A model generated the notes under the pieces. It did not search any database. It saw nothing but the letters and a program-made list of their open reading frames with translations, and was not told where the DNA came from. Positions 1 to 9,046 of a DNA stretch of 64,000 nt are shown here, piece by piece. This DNA comes from Paenibacillus tyrphae. Its GTDB lineage: Bacteria > Bacillota > Bacilli > Paenibacillales > NBRC-103111. Each line of letters begins with the position of its first letter. The stretch's first letter is position 1. The position numbers and the translations under genes are program-made. The stretch is taken from positions 186,001-250,000 of the forward strand of contig NZ_BSDJ01000001.1 in assembly GCF_027925525.1 (NCBI RefSeq). The letters run 5' to 3'.

Positions 1-1090
1 ACGACGCCGGTTCCGGCCGCAGCTCCAGCGCGGAACGACGAATGCCCGCCAGCGCTTTCTCCAGCAGCGCCTCGTCGTGATCCCGGACCGCCTGCGACAG
101 TTCGGCGTACTCCTGCTCGAACCCCCCGGCTCCCGGATGATACGCTTGCGGCAAGCCGGCCGCGGGCAGCACGGTCACCGGATGCTCCGTGTAGAAAGCG
201 GCGTAGCGCTGTGCCGCCATGCGGCGATGGGCTGCGCCAATCTCCGTAACTGCCAGTTTGTCGGCACTGGAGCTGGCGAAGAACGTCGTGCCTACGCCGA
301 GAAATTCTTTACATTTGGCTTGAAGCTTCGTCAAAAATGCCAGCAGATGCTCCTGCGCATTCCATTTCAAGGAAGGCCGGTAATTGAGCAGCACGGCCAA
401 CCCTTCGCCGTCGTTGAAGGTCGTGATGCCTTCGAACTCGCCCGCCAGCTCGGCTGCAATATTCGCGACGCCGTAACGGATCAGCGGCAGGTCCTTGTGC
501 GCATAGCGCGAGAGCACGTCGTAATACGACACGTAGCCGAGCGCCAGCAGATACGACGGCTGGTCCCAAACGAGGCCAAGCCGCGCGGCGGAATCGGTCA
601 GATAAGCGGTATCTCCGCCGCGCAGCAGCTGCTTGAAAAAAGAATCCCGCAGCACATTGGCATGCCGGCTCCAATCCTCGCGGTACGTTAGCTGCTCCGT
701 CTGCGCTTTCGCCGCGCGCAGAAGTCTCACGGATTTCTCCAAGCTTTGTGCCAGCTGCTCGGCCGTCAGCTCGTCCTTGATCAGGTAATCGTCGACGCTC
801 AGCTTGAGCGCCTTCTGCGCATAGTGAAAGTCTTCATGGCACGTCAGAAAAATAACCCGCACCTCCGGCCGCCGCAGCAGCATCTCCGAAGCCAGCTCCA
901 GCCCGTCCATTTGTGGCAGGCCGATATCCGACACGACGAGGTCCGGCCGGAGCTCATCGAACAGCCGCAGCGCCTTGACGCTGGAGTACGTATCCGCGAC
1001 GATTTGCAGGTCGAGCGCATTCCAATCGACTAACTGCTTCAAATATTTCAGCATCGGCACATCGTCGTCGATGATCAGGACTTTGTACAT
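1..1090 (-). CDS. YesN-type response regulator, partial at window edge
   Basis: This is a cytoplasmic response regulator cut by the left edge; about 363 residues are visible and the C-terminus, where an AraC-type DNA-binding domain is expected, lies outside. The start is ATG with GGAGGGG seven bases upstream. Residues 1-120 form a receiver domain: acidic pair D8/D9, phosphoacceptor D55 in the motif VVSDIGLPQMDG, and a conserved lysine in DDYLIKDEL. The following region resembles the poorly conserved linker of YesN proteins. It lies 32 bases after the YesM-type kinase stop, so the two form a two-component pair. By family knowledge such pairs sense extracellular carbohydrates and activate the adjacent transporter. 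The AraC domain itself is inferred, not seen. Confidence 0.85.
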   Translation of the reverse strand, partial: MYKVLIIDDDVPMLKYLKQLVDWNALDLQIVADTYSSVKALRLFDELRPDLVVSDIGLPQMDGLELASEMLLRRPEVRVIFLTCHEDFHYAQKALKLSVDDYLIKDELTAEQLAQSLEKSVRLLRAAKAQTEQLTYREDWSRHANVLRDSFFKQLLRGGDTAYLTDSAARLGLVWDQPSYLLALGYVSYYDVLSRYAHKDLPLIRYGVANIAAELAGEFEGITTFNDGEGLAVLLNYRPSLKWNAQEHLLAFLTKLQAKCKEFLGVGTTFFASSSADKLAVTEIGAAHRRMAAQRYAAFYTEHPVTVLPAAGLPQAYHPGAGGFEQEYAELSQAVRDHDEALLEKALAGIRRSALELRPEPAS

Positions 1091-1122
1091 GACTATCCCC
1101 TCCTGTTGTCCATAGTCGCTCG

Positions 1123-2826
1123 TCAGGCTCGCATATTCAAAATAACGGTCAATCCTCCGGCCGGATTCGCTCGAAGCTTCATCGTCGCATCCGGCCCGTA
1201 CGTCAGCCGAAGCCGCTGCAGCACGTTGATCAGTCCGACCCGCCGGTATGTCTGCGGCTTGTCCGTCTCGGGCCCCTCCAGCATCCGGTTCAGCGCCTCC
1301 CGCTCCCCGTCCGGCATCCCCTCGCCGTTATCTGTCACCCGGATCTCCAGACGCGAGTCCAGCCGTTCGGCCTCGATGTCGATTTTGGCATCGTCCAGCT
1401 TCTCGACAAAGCCGTGCAGCAGCGCATTCTCGACGATCGGCTGCAGCAGCAGCTTCGGCACCTCGAATTCGGCCGCCTCAGTAGCTAAAGTTACCTTCAA
1501 CTCGACGTGTAGCTCGTTGCGCAAACGCATAATGTCCATATAATGCTCAAGCAGCTTGCATTCCGCGGCCAAGGAGGTCGGCTCGTTCACCTTCATGTAC
1601 GCCCGCAGCAGGCTCATCAGCGAATCGATCTGTCGGCTGTGCCGCTGGTCGCCGCCCAGAATCAGGCTGCATTTGATCGAATTAAGCGTATTAATCAAAA
1701 AATGAGGCCGGATTTGCGCGAACAACGCCTGCAGCTCGATTACGCGCTTTTGCTCCTGCTCCTGCTCGATGTTCGTAATGAGCTGCTCGATCTCATCGAG
1801 CATCCGGTTCCACGTCTGTCCGAGCTGGGCAATCTCGTCCTTGCCCTTGCCCTGAAACCGGATCAGCCGGTTCCCTTGGCCGAACTGCTTGGCCATAAAG
1901 TCCAGCTTCTGAATCGGCCGGTGCAGCCGCTTCGCCAGCAGCAGCGACACGATGAAGAACAGCGCAAAAAATGGAACGACGAACAACATGGCCATGTAAA
2001 AAATTTTATAAATTTGCCCGGCCACCTCTTGGTCGGACGTCTCGTAGATCATCTTCCAGCCGGTCTTGGACAGCACCGCTTCGCTCCGCAGCGTTTGGTC
2101 GGACGCGCCTCCGCCGCCGAACCGGACGGAAGCGTCTCCCGCGATAAGCCGCCCTTCCTCATCATAGAGCGCAAAAGTGCCGGAGGCCGCCTGCCGGAAC
2201 AGCTTCTCGAAGTACGGGTTCGTAATGCCGATGTATAGCGTGGCCAAATAAGCATTGTCCGCCGGGTCCCGGATCACTCTGGCCGCGTAATAAACAGGCT
2301 CGCTCTTGCCTCCCTCGGTTTGGACGCGGCTCAGCCATTGCAGCCGCTTCGGCGTATCGAGGTCGACCTGAGACCGAAGCTGCTCCCAGTGCTGCCGGAA
2401 TGGAGCCAGTTGATCAGGCTCGCTGGACGGGATGATGAAGCCCTTGCCGTTGACCAGAAACATCCGGATGTCCGTATTGAGCGTCTTCGCCAGCACCAGA
2501 CCAAAAAAATCCTGAATGTGTTGCTGTCTCTGGTAATCCGCGAAGCTGGTAATTTGCTGGGTATCGGTGAAGCTGCGAAGCTGAGCCCTCGCGCTCGGGT
2601 CTTGTATGAAAAAATTCGACGCATACGTCAGATCGTCGATCGTCTTCGTAATATCCTTCGCCATCACGTCGACGACCGACTGGTTGGTCAGGCGAATTTT
2701 ATCCATCACCGCATCCCGCGTCATGGACAGCAAAAATACCGACACGATGACGATCGGCAGCAAAATGAGAATCAGAAACGAGAGCTGTATACGCCGGTAG
2801 TAGGAAAATTGAAACATGCTGTTCAT
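1123..2826 (-). CDS. YesM-type sensor histidine kinase
   Basis: A 567-residue membrane histidine kinase. An N-terminal transmembrane helix (about residues 12-34) is followed by an extracellular sensor region of roughly 230 residues, a second helix (about 270-300), a HAMP segment, and a His_kinase domain with the motif QIRPHFLINTLNSI. The ATPase domain carries LLLQPIVENALLHGF (N box) and VTDNGEGMP (G1 box). This is the usual YesM architecture and length. It precedes the YesN-type regulator and follows a CUT1 transporter on the same strand, so it probably senses the transported sugar or a precursor. A terminator lies between it and the transporter, suggesting partly separate transcription. Confidence 0.93.
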   Translation of the reverse strand: MNSMFQFSYYRRIQLSFLILILLPIVIVSVFLLSMTRDAVMDKIRLTNQSVVDVMAKDITKTIDDLTYASNFFIQDPSARAQLRSFTDTQQITSFADYQRQQHIQDFFGLVLAKTLNTDIRMFLVNGKGFIIPSSEPDQLAPFRQHWEQLRSQVDLDTPKRLQWLSRVQTEGGKSEPVYYAARVIRDPADNAYLATLYIGITNPYFEKLFRQAASGTFALYDEEGRLIAGDASVRFGGGGASDQTLRSEAVLSKTGWKMIYETSDQEVAGQIYKIFYMAMLFVVPFFALFFIVSLLLAKRLHRPIQKLDFMAKQFGQGNRLIRFQGKGKDEIAQLGQTWNRMLDEIEQLITNIEQEQEQKRVIELQALFAQIRPHFLINTLNSIKCSLILGGDQRHSRQIDSLMSLLRAYMKVNEPTSLAAECKLLEHYMDIMRLRNELHVELKVTLATEAAEFEVPKLLLQPIVENALLHGFVEKLDDAKIDIEAERLDSRLEIRVTDNGEGMPDGEREALNRMLEGPETDKPQTYRRVGLINVLQRLRLTYGPDATMKLRANPAGGLTVILNMRA

Positions 2827-3140
2827 GGTGTCGAAGGCTCCCCTCTCTTTCCTGTCCCCATTGTATCACTGGTCCTGCATCGACCCAAGTATTTGCTTCG
2901 CCCGAGCTAAAATAAAGGAACGGATCTGCCGCTATCCTGCGCAAACCCAAAAGGCTGAATCGATAGAGGAACACACATTCCCTATCCTTGTCGAATTTGA
3001 TTCAGTACTCCTCATTTTCCACATATAACGCATCCAGGATGCTTTATTCCTTCTTTACGGCCCGATCCATGGCGATTAACGCATTTGCGATGCGCTATCT
3101 TTTACCACAAGACCTTCCGCCCGGTTCGTCGTGGCGCAAA

Positions 3141-3166
3141 GAAAGGACGCCCTGCGGCGCCCCTTT
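3141..3166 (-). terminator. Rho-independent terminator after solute-binding protein gene
   Basis: GAAAGGACGCC pairs with GGCGCCCCTTTC around a four-base loop just after the solute-binding protein stop. On the minus strand the hairpin is followed by a short pyrimidine-rich tail (CTTTCTTTGC). It would limit read-through from the transporter into the kinase gene. The rest of the 346-base gap (2827-3172) shows no other recognisable gene or element; it should contain the kinase promoter, but no convincing one was identified. Confidence 0.6.
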
Positions 3167-3172
3167 CCTTGA

Positions 3173-4516
3173 TTACTTTTTGCTGTTCTCTTTGATGACC
3201 TTGTTCGCTTGCTCGACCATTTGCTTCTGGGCGTCCTCGGCAGACTTGCCGTCCAGAATGAACGAGCTGAAACCGTCTTCGAGCACTTTCTTCAGTTGCG
3301 GTGCATACGGCGCAACAACCTCGGACGGAGCCGGCGCGTGAATACGTTTGTCGAACAGCGCTTTGTCAAGCGAGTCGGTGTTGAAGAGATCTTTGCTTTT
3401 CGCGATCGTGCCTTCGATGATCTTCTTGTCGTCGGCTTTCTTCCAGCCGGACAATTCCTTCTTCGCATCCGACGTATTCGTCGTTACGAAACGGATGAAC
3501 TGATACGCTTCTTCTTTATACTTCGAACCGGCAGCGACGGAAATGAACTGTCCGCCGATGCTCGTTTGACCGAGCTCCGCATCCTTCGAGGAGCGCGGCA
3601 CCGGCGCGAACGCCACTTTGAAGTTATGCGGGTACTTCGTCACGTCGGCCGAGTCGGCAACCATCCAGCTACCGGTCACGAGCATGGCCGCTTTTTCGTT
3701 GAAGAACTCCGTCCGGTACGCCAACTTCGCACCTACAACGTCGGCGAACGGTGTTGTGGACTTGTCTTCTTTCTCCATCGCGCGGCGGAGGTTGAAAAAC
3801 GACAGCATCGACGGATCGTCGAATTGGGTCGTGCCGTCTTCCTTCAGGAACGGATTCCGCTTCTCGTTGAACAGAATCGGGTTGGCGTAATCGCCCCAGT
3901 TATGGAAGTATGCGCCATATCGTTTGCTGTTGCCTTCGCCTTTGGTCAGCTTCTTCGCGTATTCGCGGAAGTCGTCCCAGGTCCAGCCGACCTCCGGCAC
4001 CGGCAGGTTCGCTTCGTCGAGCGCCTTCTGGTTCAGCAGAACGATCCAGTTGCTGCGCTGGTACATGGCGGCGTAGTTTTTGCCTTTGTACTTCGGATTG
4101 ACGTAATATTCGTCCTCCGGCTTCACGTTCTCTTTAGCGTACATATCATCCAGAGGAGCCAACACGCCTTGCGCCGCGCGGGCCAGCGTCTCGTCGATGC
4201 TTGGGAACAGTACCAAGTCGATCTGCTCGCCGGAGGACATCGTTACGTCCAGCTTCTTGAGCGTCTCTACCGAGTTGCCCGGCACGAGCGGCACGGACTC
4301 GACTTTGATGTTCGGATATTTCGCTTGGAACTGGTCGATAAGCGCCTTGGTCGTCGCGCCCATAACCTCATTGTCCCAGTTGTAATATTTCAGCGTCACG
4401 TTCTTCTGTCCGCCTTCGCCGGACGCTTCCTGCTTCTCCGCCCCTTGGCCGCAGCCGCTCAGTACGGAAACCGCAAGTACCGCCCCGCTCAACAGCAACG
4501 CGCTTGTTTTCTTCAT
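3173..4516 (-). CDS. CUT1 sugar ABC transporter solute-binding lipoprotein
   Basis: A 447-residue extracellular solute-binding protein. The start is the ATG of MKKTSALLL, preceded by GAGGGGGAG; an upstream GTG seven codons earlier lacks a comparable site. The signal peptide ends in a lipobox, LSGC, so the mature protein should be lipid-anchored outside the membrane. The body has the family 1 binding-protein fold pattern, for example TLKYYNWDN near the N-terminus and AAMLVTGSWMV in the middle. It is the last gene of a permease-permease-binding protein set. The substrate is not evident; a mono- or oligosaccharide is inferred from the family. Confidence 0.93.
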   Translation of the reverse strand: MKKTSALLLSGAVLAVSVLSGCGQGAEKQEASGEGGQKNVTLKYYNWDNEVMGATTKALIDQFQAKYPNIKVESVPLVPGNSVETLKKLDVTMSSGEQIDLVLFPSIDETLARAAQGVLAPLDDMYAKENVKPEDEYYVNPKYKGKNYAAMYQRSNWIVLLNQKALDEANLPVPEVGWTWDDFREYAKKLTKGEGNSKRYGAYFHNWGDYANPILFNEKRNPFLKEDGTTQFDDPSMLSFFNLRRAMEKEDKSTTPFADVVGAKLAYRTEFFNEKAAMLVTGSWMVADSADVTKYPHNFKVAFAPVPRSSKDAELGQTSIGGQFISVAAGSKYKEEAYQFIRFVTTNTSDAKKELSGWKKADDKKIIEGTIAKSKDLFNTDSLDKALFDKRIHAPAPSEVVAPYAPQLKKVLEDGFSSFILDGKSAEDAQKQMVEQANKVIKENSKK

Positions 4517-4628
4517 GTGAACTCCCCCTCGGGTCATGATGATGTAGGTCTCTATAGCTGCATTCTAATGCTTTCACGCCCAAAACGATGTGTCTAATTT
4601 TTGCCTGTCCCGTGCAATATTTTGACCT

Positions 4629-5465
4629 TTATCCTTTTACCCCACCCAGCGAGATGCCGTTAATGACCTGCTTCTGCAGCACGACGAAAATAATCAGCAG
4701 CGGCAGAATCGCAGACAGCGAAGCCATCATGATCACCGCGTAGTTGTCGGCGAATTCGTCCTTGAACATTTGCATCCCCAGCGGGATCGTATACAGACCT
4801 TTGTTGATCAGGAAAATAAGCGGCGTCTGGTAATCGTTCCACGTCCAGATGAACTTGATGATGCCGACCGTTGCCAGAATCGGCTTACAGAGCGGCAGGA
4901 TGATGCTCCAGTACGTTTTGAAATAGCCTGCGCCGTCGATTCTGGCCGCCTCGATAAAATCACTGTGAATCCCCATCATAAACTGCCGAAGCAAAAACGT
5001 GAAGTAGATGGAAAACATACCCATAAGAACCATGCCTGCGTGCGTGTTGTACAGATGCAGCCATTTCATCAGAAGATAGCGCGGCACGAGCGTCGCCTGC
5101 TCGGGAATGACCATGAACGTCAGCAGCATGCCGAAGGCGAGATCCCGGCCTTTGAAGCGCAGTTTCGTGAACGCAAACGCCGCCATCGACGAGAAGAAAA
5201 TGGTGCACGCCGTCATGATCAGCGCCAGCTTGAGCGAATTTAAGTAAAAGAGGTAAAACGGTACCTTGCCCAGCCAAACCTCTTGGAAGTTACCGATAAA
5301 GTTCCAATCTTTCGGAATCCAGCGGATCGGAAACTCCATGACGTCCTTCTCGAACTTCGACGCGGCCGAGATCATCCAGATCAGCGGAACCAGGAACAAT
5401 ACGGAGAACGCTCCGAGAAGGATCGTCAGGAGCCATTTAGTGAGATCGAATTTTCGTACTGGCAT
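4629..5465 (-). CDS. CUT1 sugar ABC permease (MalG type)
   Basis: A 278-residue inner membrane permease with six predicted helices. The coupling (EAA) loop is visible as EAARIDGAGYFKTYWSIILP, which docks an ABC ATPase. The ATG start follows GAGAGGAG. It lies 16 bases after the MalF-type permease and before the binding protein, so the three form one operon. No ATPase gene is present, so an ATPase encoded elsewhere (MsmX/UgpC type) is assumed. The ending GISLGGVKG is typical of MalG-type proteins. Confidence 0.95.
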   Translation of the reverse strand: MPVRKFDLTKWLLTILLGAFSVLFLVPLIWMISAASKFEKDVMEFPIRWIPKDWNFIGNFQEVWLGKVPFYLFYLNSLKLALIMTACTIFFSSMAAFAFTKLRFKGRDLAFGMLLTFMVIPEQATLVPRYLLMKWLHLYNTHAGMVLMGMFSIYFTFLLRQFMMGIHSDFIEAARIDGAGYFKTYWSIILPLCKPILATVGIIKFIWTWNDYQTPLIFLINKGLYTIPLGMQMFKDEFADNYAVIMMASLSAILPLLIIFVVLQKQVINGISLGGVKG

Positions 5466-5481
5466 ACCCTTCTACTCCTCT

Positions 5482-6420
5482 CTAGTAATGTACTTTGCGC
5501 TTCTGGAGCTGCCAAGTGGCCAGCGTCGCCAGTCCGACAATCGCGAACAGGAGCCAGGAAATCGCGGAAGCGTAGCCCATCTTGAAGTTGCGGAAGCCTT
5601 CCTCGTAGATCCGGAAGACGATAACCGTCGAAGAGTCGTTCGGTCCCCCGCCGGTCATAAAGGCGACAAGGTCGAACACCTTGAACGAAGACATCAGCAG
5701 CGTGATGAACAAAAAGGACGTCGTCGGCCCGAGCAGCGGCAGCGTGATCTTCGTAAATTTATGCCAAGGCGAGGCGCCGTCGATGCTGGCCGCTTCGTAC
5801 ATTTCTTCGGGAATGTTCGTCAGGCCCGCCAAGTAAATGACAATCTGGTAGCCGATGCCGGCCCAGATCGCAATAATAATGATCGAGAGCAGCGAGTAGT
5901 TCGAATCCGCCAACCATTTGGGCGGGTCCGTGATGCCGAGGCTGATCAGAAACTGGTTGATCGGCCCTTTCGAAGGATGATACAGCGCACTCCATACCGC
6001 ACCAAGCGCGACGAGCGACGAAATGTACGGAATGAAAAAAGCGACCTTAAAATAGCTTTTCCCGTAAACGCGCGAATGAATAAGCACGGCTAGAATCAAG
6101 GCGAGCAGCATGCCGACCGGCACCGTGAGCACCGTGTAAATCAAGTTGTTTTTGAGCGCCATCAGCACTTTCTCGTCATCGAAGAGCTTCGCGAAGTTCT
6201 CGAGTCCGACGAATTTAATGGAAGAAATGCCTCCGACCAGATTCCAATCGCTGAAGCTGAGATATAGCGAGAACACGACCGGAAATACGTAAAGCAGCAC
6301 GATCCCGACAAATTCGGGAGCCAGAAACAGCCAACCGACAAGCGCTTCCTTTTTGGAATTGTTCCATTTGGATTTGGCCGCGTCGCCCGCCGTCCGGTTC
6401 GAAAGCTTGTTTGTCTCCAT
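5482..6420 (-). CDS. CUT1 sugar ABC permease (MalF/UgpA type)
   Basis: A 312-residue membrane permease and the first gene of its operon. The ATG of METNK was preferred over a GTG three codons upstream because GGGGTGAT sits six bases before the ATG. The EAA loop reads EAASIDGASPWHKFTKITLP. Six helices are evident, beginning with LVGWLFLAPEFVGIVLLYVF. It partners with the MalG-type permease downstream. A perfect 15-bp palindrome lies just upstream of the start and may be the operator. Confidence 0.95.
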   Translation of the reverse strand: METNKLSNRTAGDAAKSKWNNSKKEALVGWLFLAPEFVGIVLLYVFPVVFSLYLSFSDWNLVGGISSIKFVGLENFAKLFDDEKVLMALKNNLIYTVLTVPVGMLLALILAVLIHSRVYGKSYFKVAFFIPYISSLVALGAVWSALYHPSKGPINQFLISLGITDPPKWLADSNYSLLSIIIIAIWAGIGYQIVIYLAGLTNIPEEMYEAASIDGASPWHKFTKITLPLLGPTTSFLFITLLMSSFKVFDLVAFMTGGGPNDSSTVIVFRIYEEGFRNFKMGYASAISWLLFAIVGLATLATWQLQKRKVHY

Positions 6421-6440
6421 CGTTATCACCCCTGTAAGTG

Positions 6441-6455
6441 AACAATACTATTGTT
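6441..6455. promoter_or_regulatory. 15-bp perfect palindrome upstream of sugar transporter operon
   Basis: AACAATACTATTGTT is a perfect palindrome around a central base, 21 bases upstream of the first permease start. A possible minus-strand -10 (TATAGT, complement of 6463-6468) lies just before it, so it would sit near the transcription start, a classical repressor position. No good -35 was found, which would fit activator dependence. The binding factor is unknown. Confidence 0.45.
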
Positions 6456-6585
6456 GATTCTTACTATATAAGAGGCTCCTCCCCCCGCGCTGCGGACGAT
6501 TCTGACCGAGTTGTGCAAAATTTTTACCATGCCGGTAGATTGGAAGGAGGCGGGGCGGGCGGTTTTGTTCGGCGTCGGGCATAGC

Positions 6586-6624
6586 AAAAAGGACAATCCG
6601 GGTTGAGTCTCAACCGAATTGTCC
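6586..6624 (-). terminator. Rho-independent terminator after stalk-domain gene
   Basis: GGACAATCCGGGTTGA (6591-6606) pairs with TCAACCGAATTGTCC (ending at 6624), forming a stem of about 15 bp with one mismatch and a minimal loop. On the minus strand it is followed by TTTTT. It ends transcription of the minus-strand stalk-domain gene. Confidence 0.85.
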
Positions 6625-6692
6625 TCTTCGGGGTATTATTCGTAATTTCCATTCATATCGTGTGGATAATGTAGCAGCCGGGTACTTACTTA

Positions 6693-7322
6693 TTACTTAT
6701 TGCCCTTTTTCACTTCTTCCAGGGTGATGACATTCGCTTCGATCAGCGGAGTGATCTCCACACTAAAGTTCATGCCGTTGATGATAAGCTTCAATTTGTA
6801 CTCCTTTTCATTGATCACGATTGTTGCTTCGTCGCCTGTTGCCCCGCCTCTGGTACCTTTATATTTTTTATCCAGGGCATCCAGCAAGTCTCTGAGATCA
6901 ACCCAAGCCGCACCGTCTGCTTTGCTTGCGGCCTCATTCGATTTTTTTACGGATTCCTCCGCTTTCCCCGTGTCTTTCTTTACGTCCGCATCAACTTTTT
7001 TTACGGTTTCTGTGGCCGGTTTTTCGCTCTTGGCGAGGGGTGTGTAGGTCGTACTTGTCACATTGGTGAGTTCAATCGTTTGGGTGTCCTCTTTATACGA
7101 CACGGTGTATCCGGTTAATTTCCCTACCTCGCGAACCGGCAAATAAGCCGTGCCCTCATATACAAGCGGAGCCGTTTCCAATGGAGTGTCCACACCGTTG
7201 ATTTTGAAATTGAATTTGGCAAAGACCGCCTTGATTTCTTTGCCGATATCTTCTGCTGCAAATGCCGTTGCCGCCGAACCAAGCATCATTCCCACGGTAA
7301 GACCGACTATGAGTTTTTTCAT
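6693..7322 (-). CDS. Copper-amine-oxidase N-terminal (stalk) domain protein
   Basis: A 209-residue secreted protein. The start MKKLIVGLTVGMMLGSAATA is a signal peptide ending at AFA-AE. Residues about 35-85 match the copper amine oxidase N-terminal (stalk) domain, with the pattern LVYEGTAYLPVREVGKLTGY. A Lys/Glu-rich linker follows (about 95-135), then a second region with WVDLRDLLDALDKKY that may be a further stalk-like repeat. These domains are common cell-surface modules in Paenibacillus with no enzymatic activity of their own. The start follows GGAGAGGAG and a strong terminator lies downstream, so it is a single-gene unit. The specific role is unknown. Confidence 0.85.
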   Translation of the reverse strand: MKKLIVGLTVGMMLGSAATAFAAEDIGKEIKAVFAKFNFKINGVDTPLETAPLVYEGTAYLPVREVGKLTGYTVSYKEDTQTIELTNVTSTTYTPLAKSEKPATETVKKVDADVKKDTGKAEESVKKSNEAASKADGAAWVDLRDLLDALDKKYKGTRGGATGDEATIVINEKEYKLKLIINGMNFSVEITPLIEANVITLEEVKKGNK

Positions 7323-7417
7323 TCTAGTAAACTCCTCTCCAAATGTGGAATAATTTTCATATAAGTAAGACGGAAGTTGTACGACAAATGTTTCACTTTT
7401 TTCTATTATTTTTCATT

Positions 7418-7447
7418 TTGCCAACGAGCCCGGATTCCGTGTAAGAT
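7418..7447 (+). promoter_or_regulatory. Possible sigma-A promoter of aromatic acid exporter gene
   Basis: TTGCCA at 7418-7423 and TAAGAT at 7442-7447 are 18 bases apart, each matching four of six consensus bases, about 35 bases before the start of the exporter gene. The assignment rests only on match and position. Confidence 0.35.
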
Positions 7448-7481
7448 AGTCGTGAATACTATTATTAAAGGAGGGGTGACT

Positions 7482-8552
7482 GTGACGTTCGGAGCCCGCG
7501 TATTGAAAACGGGGATTGCGGTTACCCTGGCACTGTATATTAGCGTACTGGTCGGTTTCACGCCCCCCGTCATCGCCGGAGTCGCTGCGATTTTTGCCAT
7601 GCAGCCGTCCATTTACCGGTCGTGGCGTTATTTTCTCGAACAGCTGCAAACGAATACACTCGGGGCCGTACTGGCTTTGGTCGCCGGTATGATTTTCTCG
7701 AACGACCCGGTCGCGGTCGGTATCGTTTGTATCCTTGCCATTATGATCTGTCTGAAACTCAAAATGGAAGAAACCGTCGGGCTGACACTGGTGACCGTCA
7801 TCGCCGTCATGGAAGCGTCCGGGCAATGGGACTTTGCGCTCAACCGGTTTTTGCTCAGCTTAATCGGGATCGGCTCCGCTTTTTTGATCAACATTACGTT
7901 CTTCCCTCCCCGTCCCAGAGTACAGTTCGTGAAGCAGATCGAATCGATTTTCTTCAAAATGTCTCTGCTGCTGCGCACGGTCATTTCGGACGAAATCAAG
8001 GAAAGCGTATTCCGCGACGAAAAGCAGGCGCTCGAAGGAGCCCTTAAATCGCTGACGGACAAGTACACCCTGTTCGAAGAAGAACTGCATAAGCTCAAGC
8101 GCGCCAAATTCAGCGAGGCCCGTCATTTGGTCGTCTACAAGCAAATGCTGCACACGCTGCATAAAGGGATGGCCGTGCTGGCAGCGGTGGAGGAGCATTA
8201 TTTTCAAGCGAACCGCACTGCGGAGATCGACCGGGAATTCGACCGCCATCTGGAGAAGCTGATCAAGTTCCACGAGCACGTGCTCTTGAAATTCGAGAAT
8301 AAGCTGAAAGAGAACATTTCCGAAGCCGCAGTTATCGAAGTGGAGAATGACGGTTTCCTGAAGAGCCTAATAAACCGGTACGCCGATGCCAGCGACGGCG
8401 ACCTGCGCCTCTCGATCGTAGCCGCGGCCATGTATGATTACGGCTACCAAACCGGCAGGCTGAACAAGCTGGTCGAGCAGTTCGACCGCGGCGCGGAGGA
8501 TAAGGAGAACGAGCTGCTGGAATCCGTGTCAGCGTGGATTAGTAAGAAGTAG
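7482..8552 (+). CDS. Aromatic acid exporter family (FUSC/ArAE-like) membrane protein
   Basis: A 356-residue membrane protein. The GTG at 7482 was chosen because AAAGGAGGGG lies just upstream; another GTG two codons earlier overlaps that site. The first 150 residues contain about five membrane segments, starting with TGIAVTLALYISVLVGF, followed by the PSIYRSWRYFLEQLQTNTLG stretch typical of the DUF939/ArAE_1 family. The remaining 200 residues are cytoplasmic, helical and charged. The family is thought to export aromatic or other organic acids; the substrate here is unknown. It stands alone, divergent from the stalk-domain gene. Confidence 0.88.
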   Translation: MTFGARVLKTGIAVTLALYISVLVGFTPPVIAGVAAIFAMQPSIYRSWRYFLEQLQTNTLGAVLALVAGMIFSNDPVAVGIVCILAIMICLKLKMEETVGLTLVTVIAVMEASGQWDFALNRFLLSLIGIGSAFLINITFFPPRPRVQFVKQIESIFFKMSLLLRTVISDEIKESVFRDEKQALEGALKSLTDKYTLFEEELHKLKRAKFSEARHLVVYKQMLHTLHKGMAVLAAVEEHYFQANRTAEIDREFDRHLEKLIKFHEHVLLKFENKLKENISEAAVIEVENDGFLKSLINRYADASDGDLRLSIVAAAMYDYGYQTGRLNKLVEQFDRGAEDKENELLESVSAWISKK

Positions 8553-8638
8553 GGGAAACGGCCCTTTTGCAGACGATGCGCTGTAGGAGGGCTTTTGCAT
8601 CAAGTAACCGCGCGGGATGAAATGTGAGGTGACGAGCT

Positions 8639-8962
8639 ATGTCCGTACTTGCCGAACGATTGCGGCACCTAAGAGAAGATAAAGGCTGGTCCCAAACCTA
8701 TGTAGCCGAACGATTAGGTATCAAACGCAGCAGCACTTACGCCAATTGGGAGTATGGGATACGTGATCCGGATACCGAAACGTTGGTCAAGCTTGCACAA
8801 ATCTTTGAAGTGACCACAGATTATTTAACCGGAGCATCGGACCATGTCCAGTTTCCGGCATTAGATGAGCTGGATCGGAAGCTATTTCAAGCGATTCGCA
8901 TCTTAAGCGATGAAGATAAGGAATACGTGCTAGGATTCATACAACGGATTAGAAATAAGTAA
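8639..8962 (+). CDS. XRE-family transcriptional regulator
   Basis: A 107-residue cytoplasmic regulator. Residues 5-62 form a Cro/CI-type helix-turn-helix, with LRHLREDKGWSQTYVAERLG and SSTYANWEYGIRDPD, ending in the TTDYLTG signature. The C-terminal part resembles the small dimerisation segment of SinR/ImmR-type proteins. GAGGTGA lies six bases before the ATG. It is followed by a strong bidirectional terminator, so it is monocistronic or the last gene after the exporter. Targets are unknown; no partner toxin or phage gene is nearby. Confidence 0.93.
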   Translation: MSVLAERLRHLREDKGWSQTYVAERLGIKRSSTYANWEYGIRDPDTETLVKLAQIFEVTTDYLTGASDHVQFPALDELDRKLFQAIRILSDEDKEYVLGFIQRIRNK

Positions 8963-8980
8963 TGACATGACTGACATAAT

Positions 8981-9019
8981 AAAAACCAGGATGCGCTGTG
9001 ACGCACACTCCTGGTTTTT
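8981..9019. terminator. Bidirectional terminator between XRE and ABM genes
   Basis: AAAAACCAGGA (8981-8991) pairs perfectly with TCCTGGTTTTT (9009-9019), with an inner TGCG/CGCA pairing. T runs exist on both strands, so it serves the plus-strand XRE gene and the convergent minus-strand monooxygenase gene. Confidence 0.9.
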
Positions 9020-9046
9020 CGCTTACCTATACGTAGAACTACCTTA

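Noticed and set aside
8560..8630. Terminator after the aromatic acid exporter gene
   Set aside because: GCCCT and AGGGC can pair and TTTT follows, but the stem is only five base pairs with a long loop; too weak to list.
8639..8962. XRE gene as the antitoxin or phage repressor of a module
   Set aside because: No toxin, integrase or phage gene is adjacent, and both sides are separated by other units or a strong terminator.
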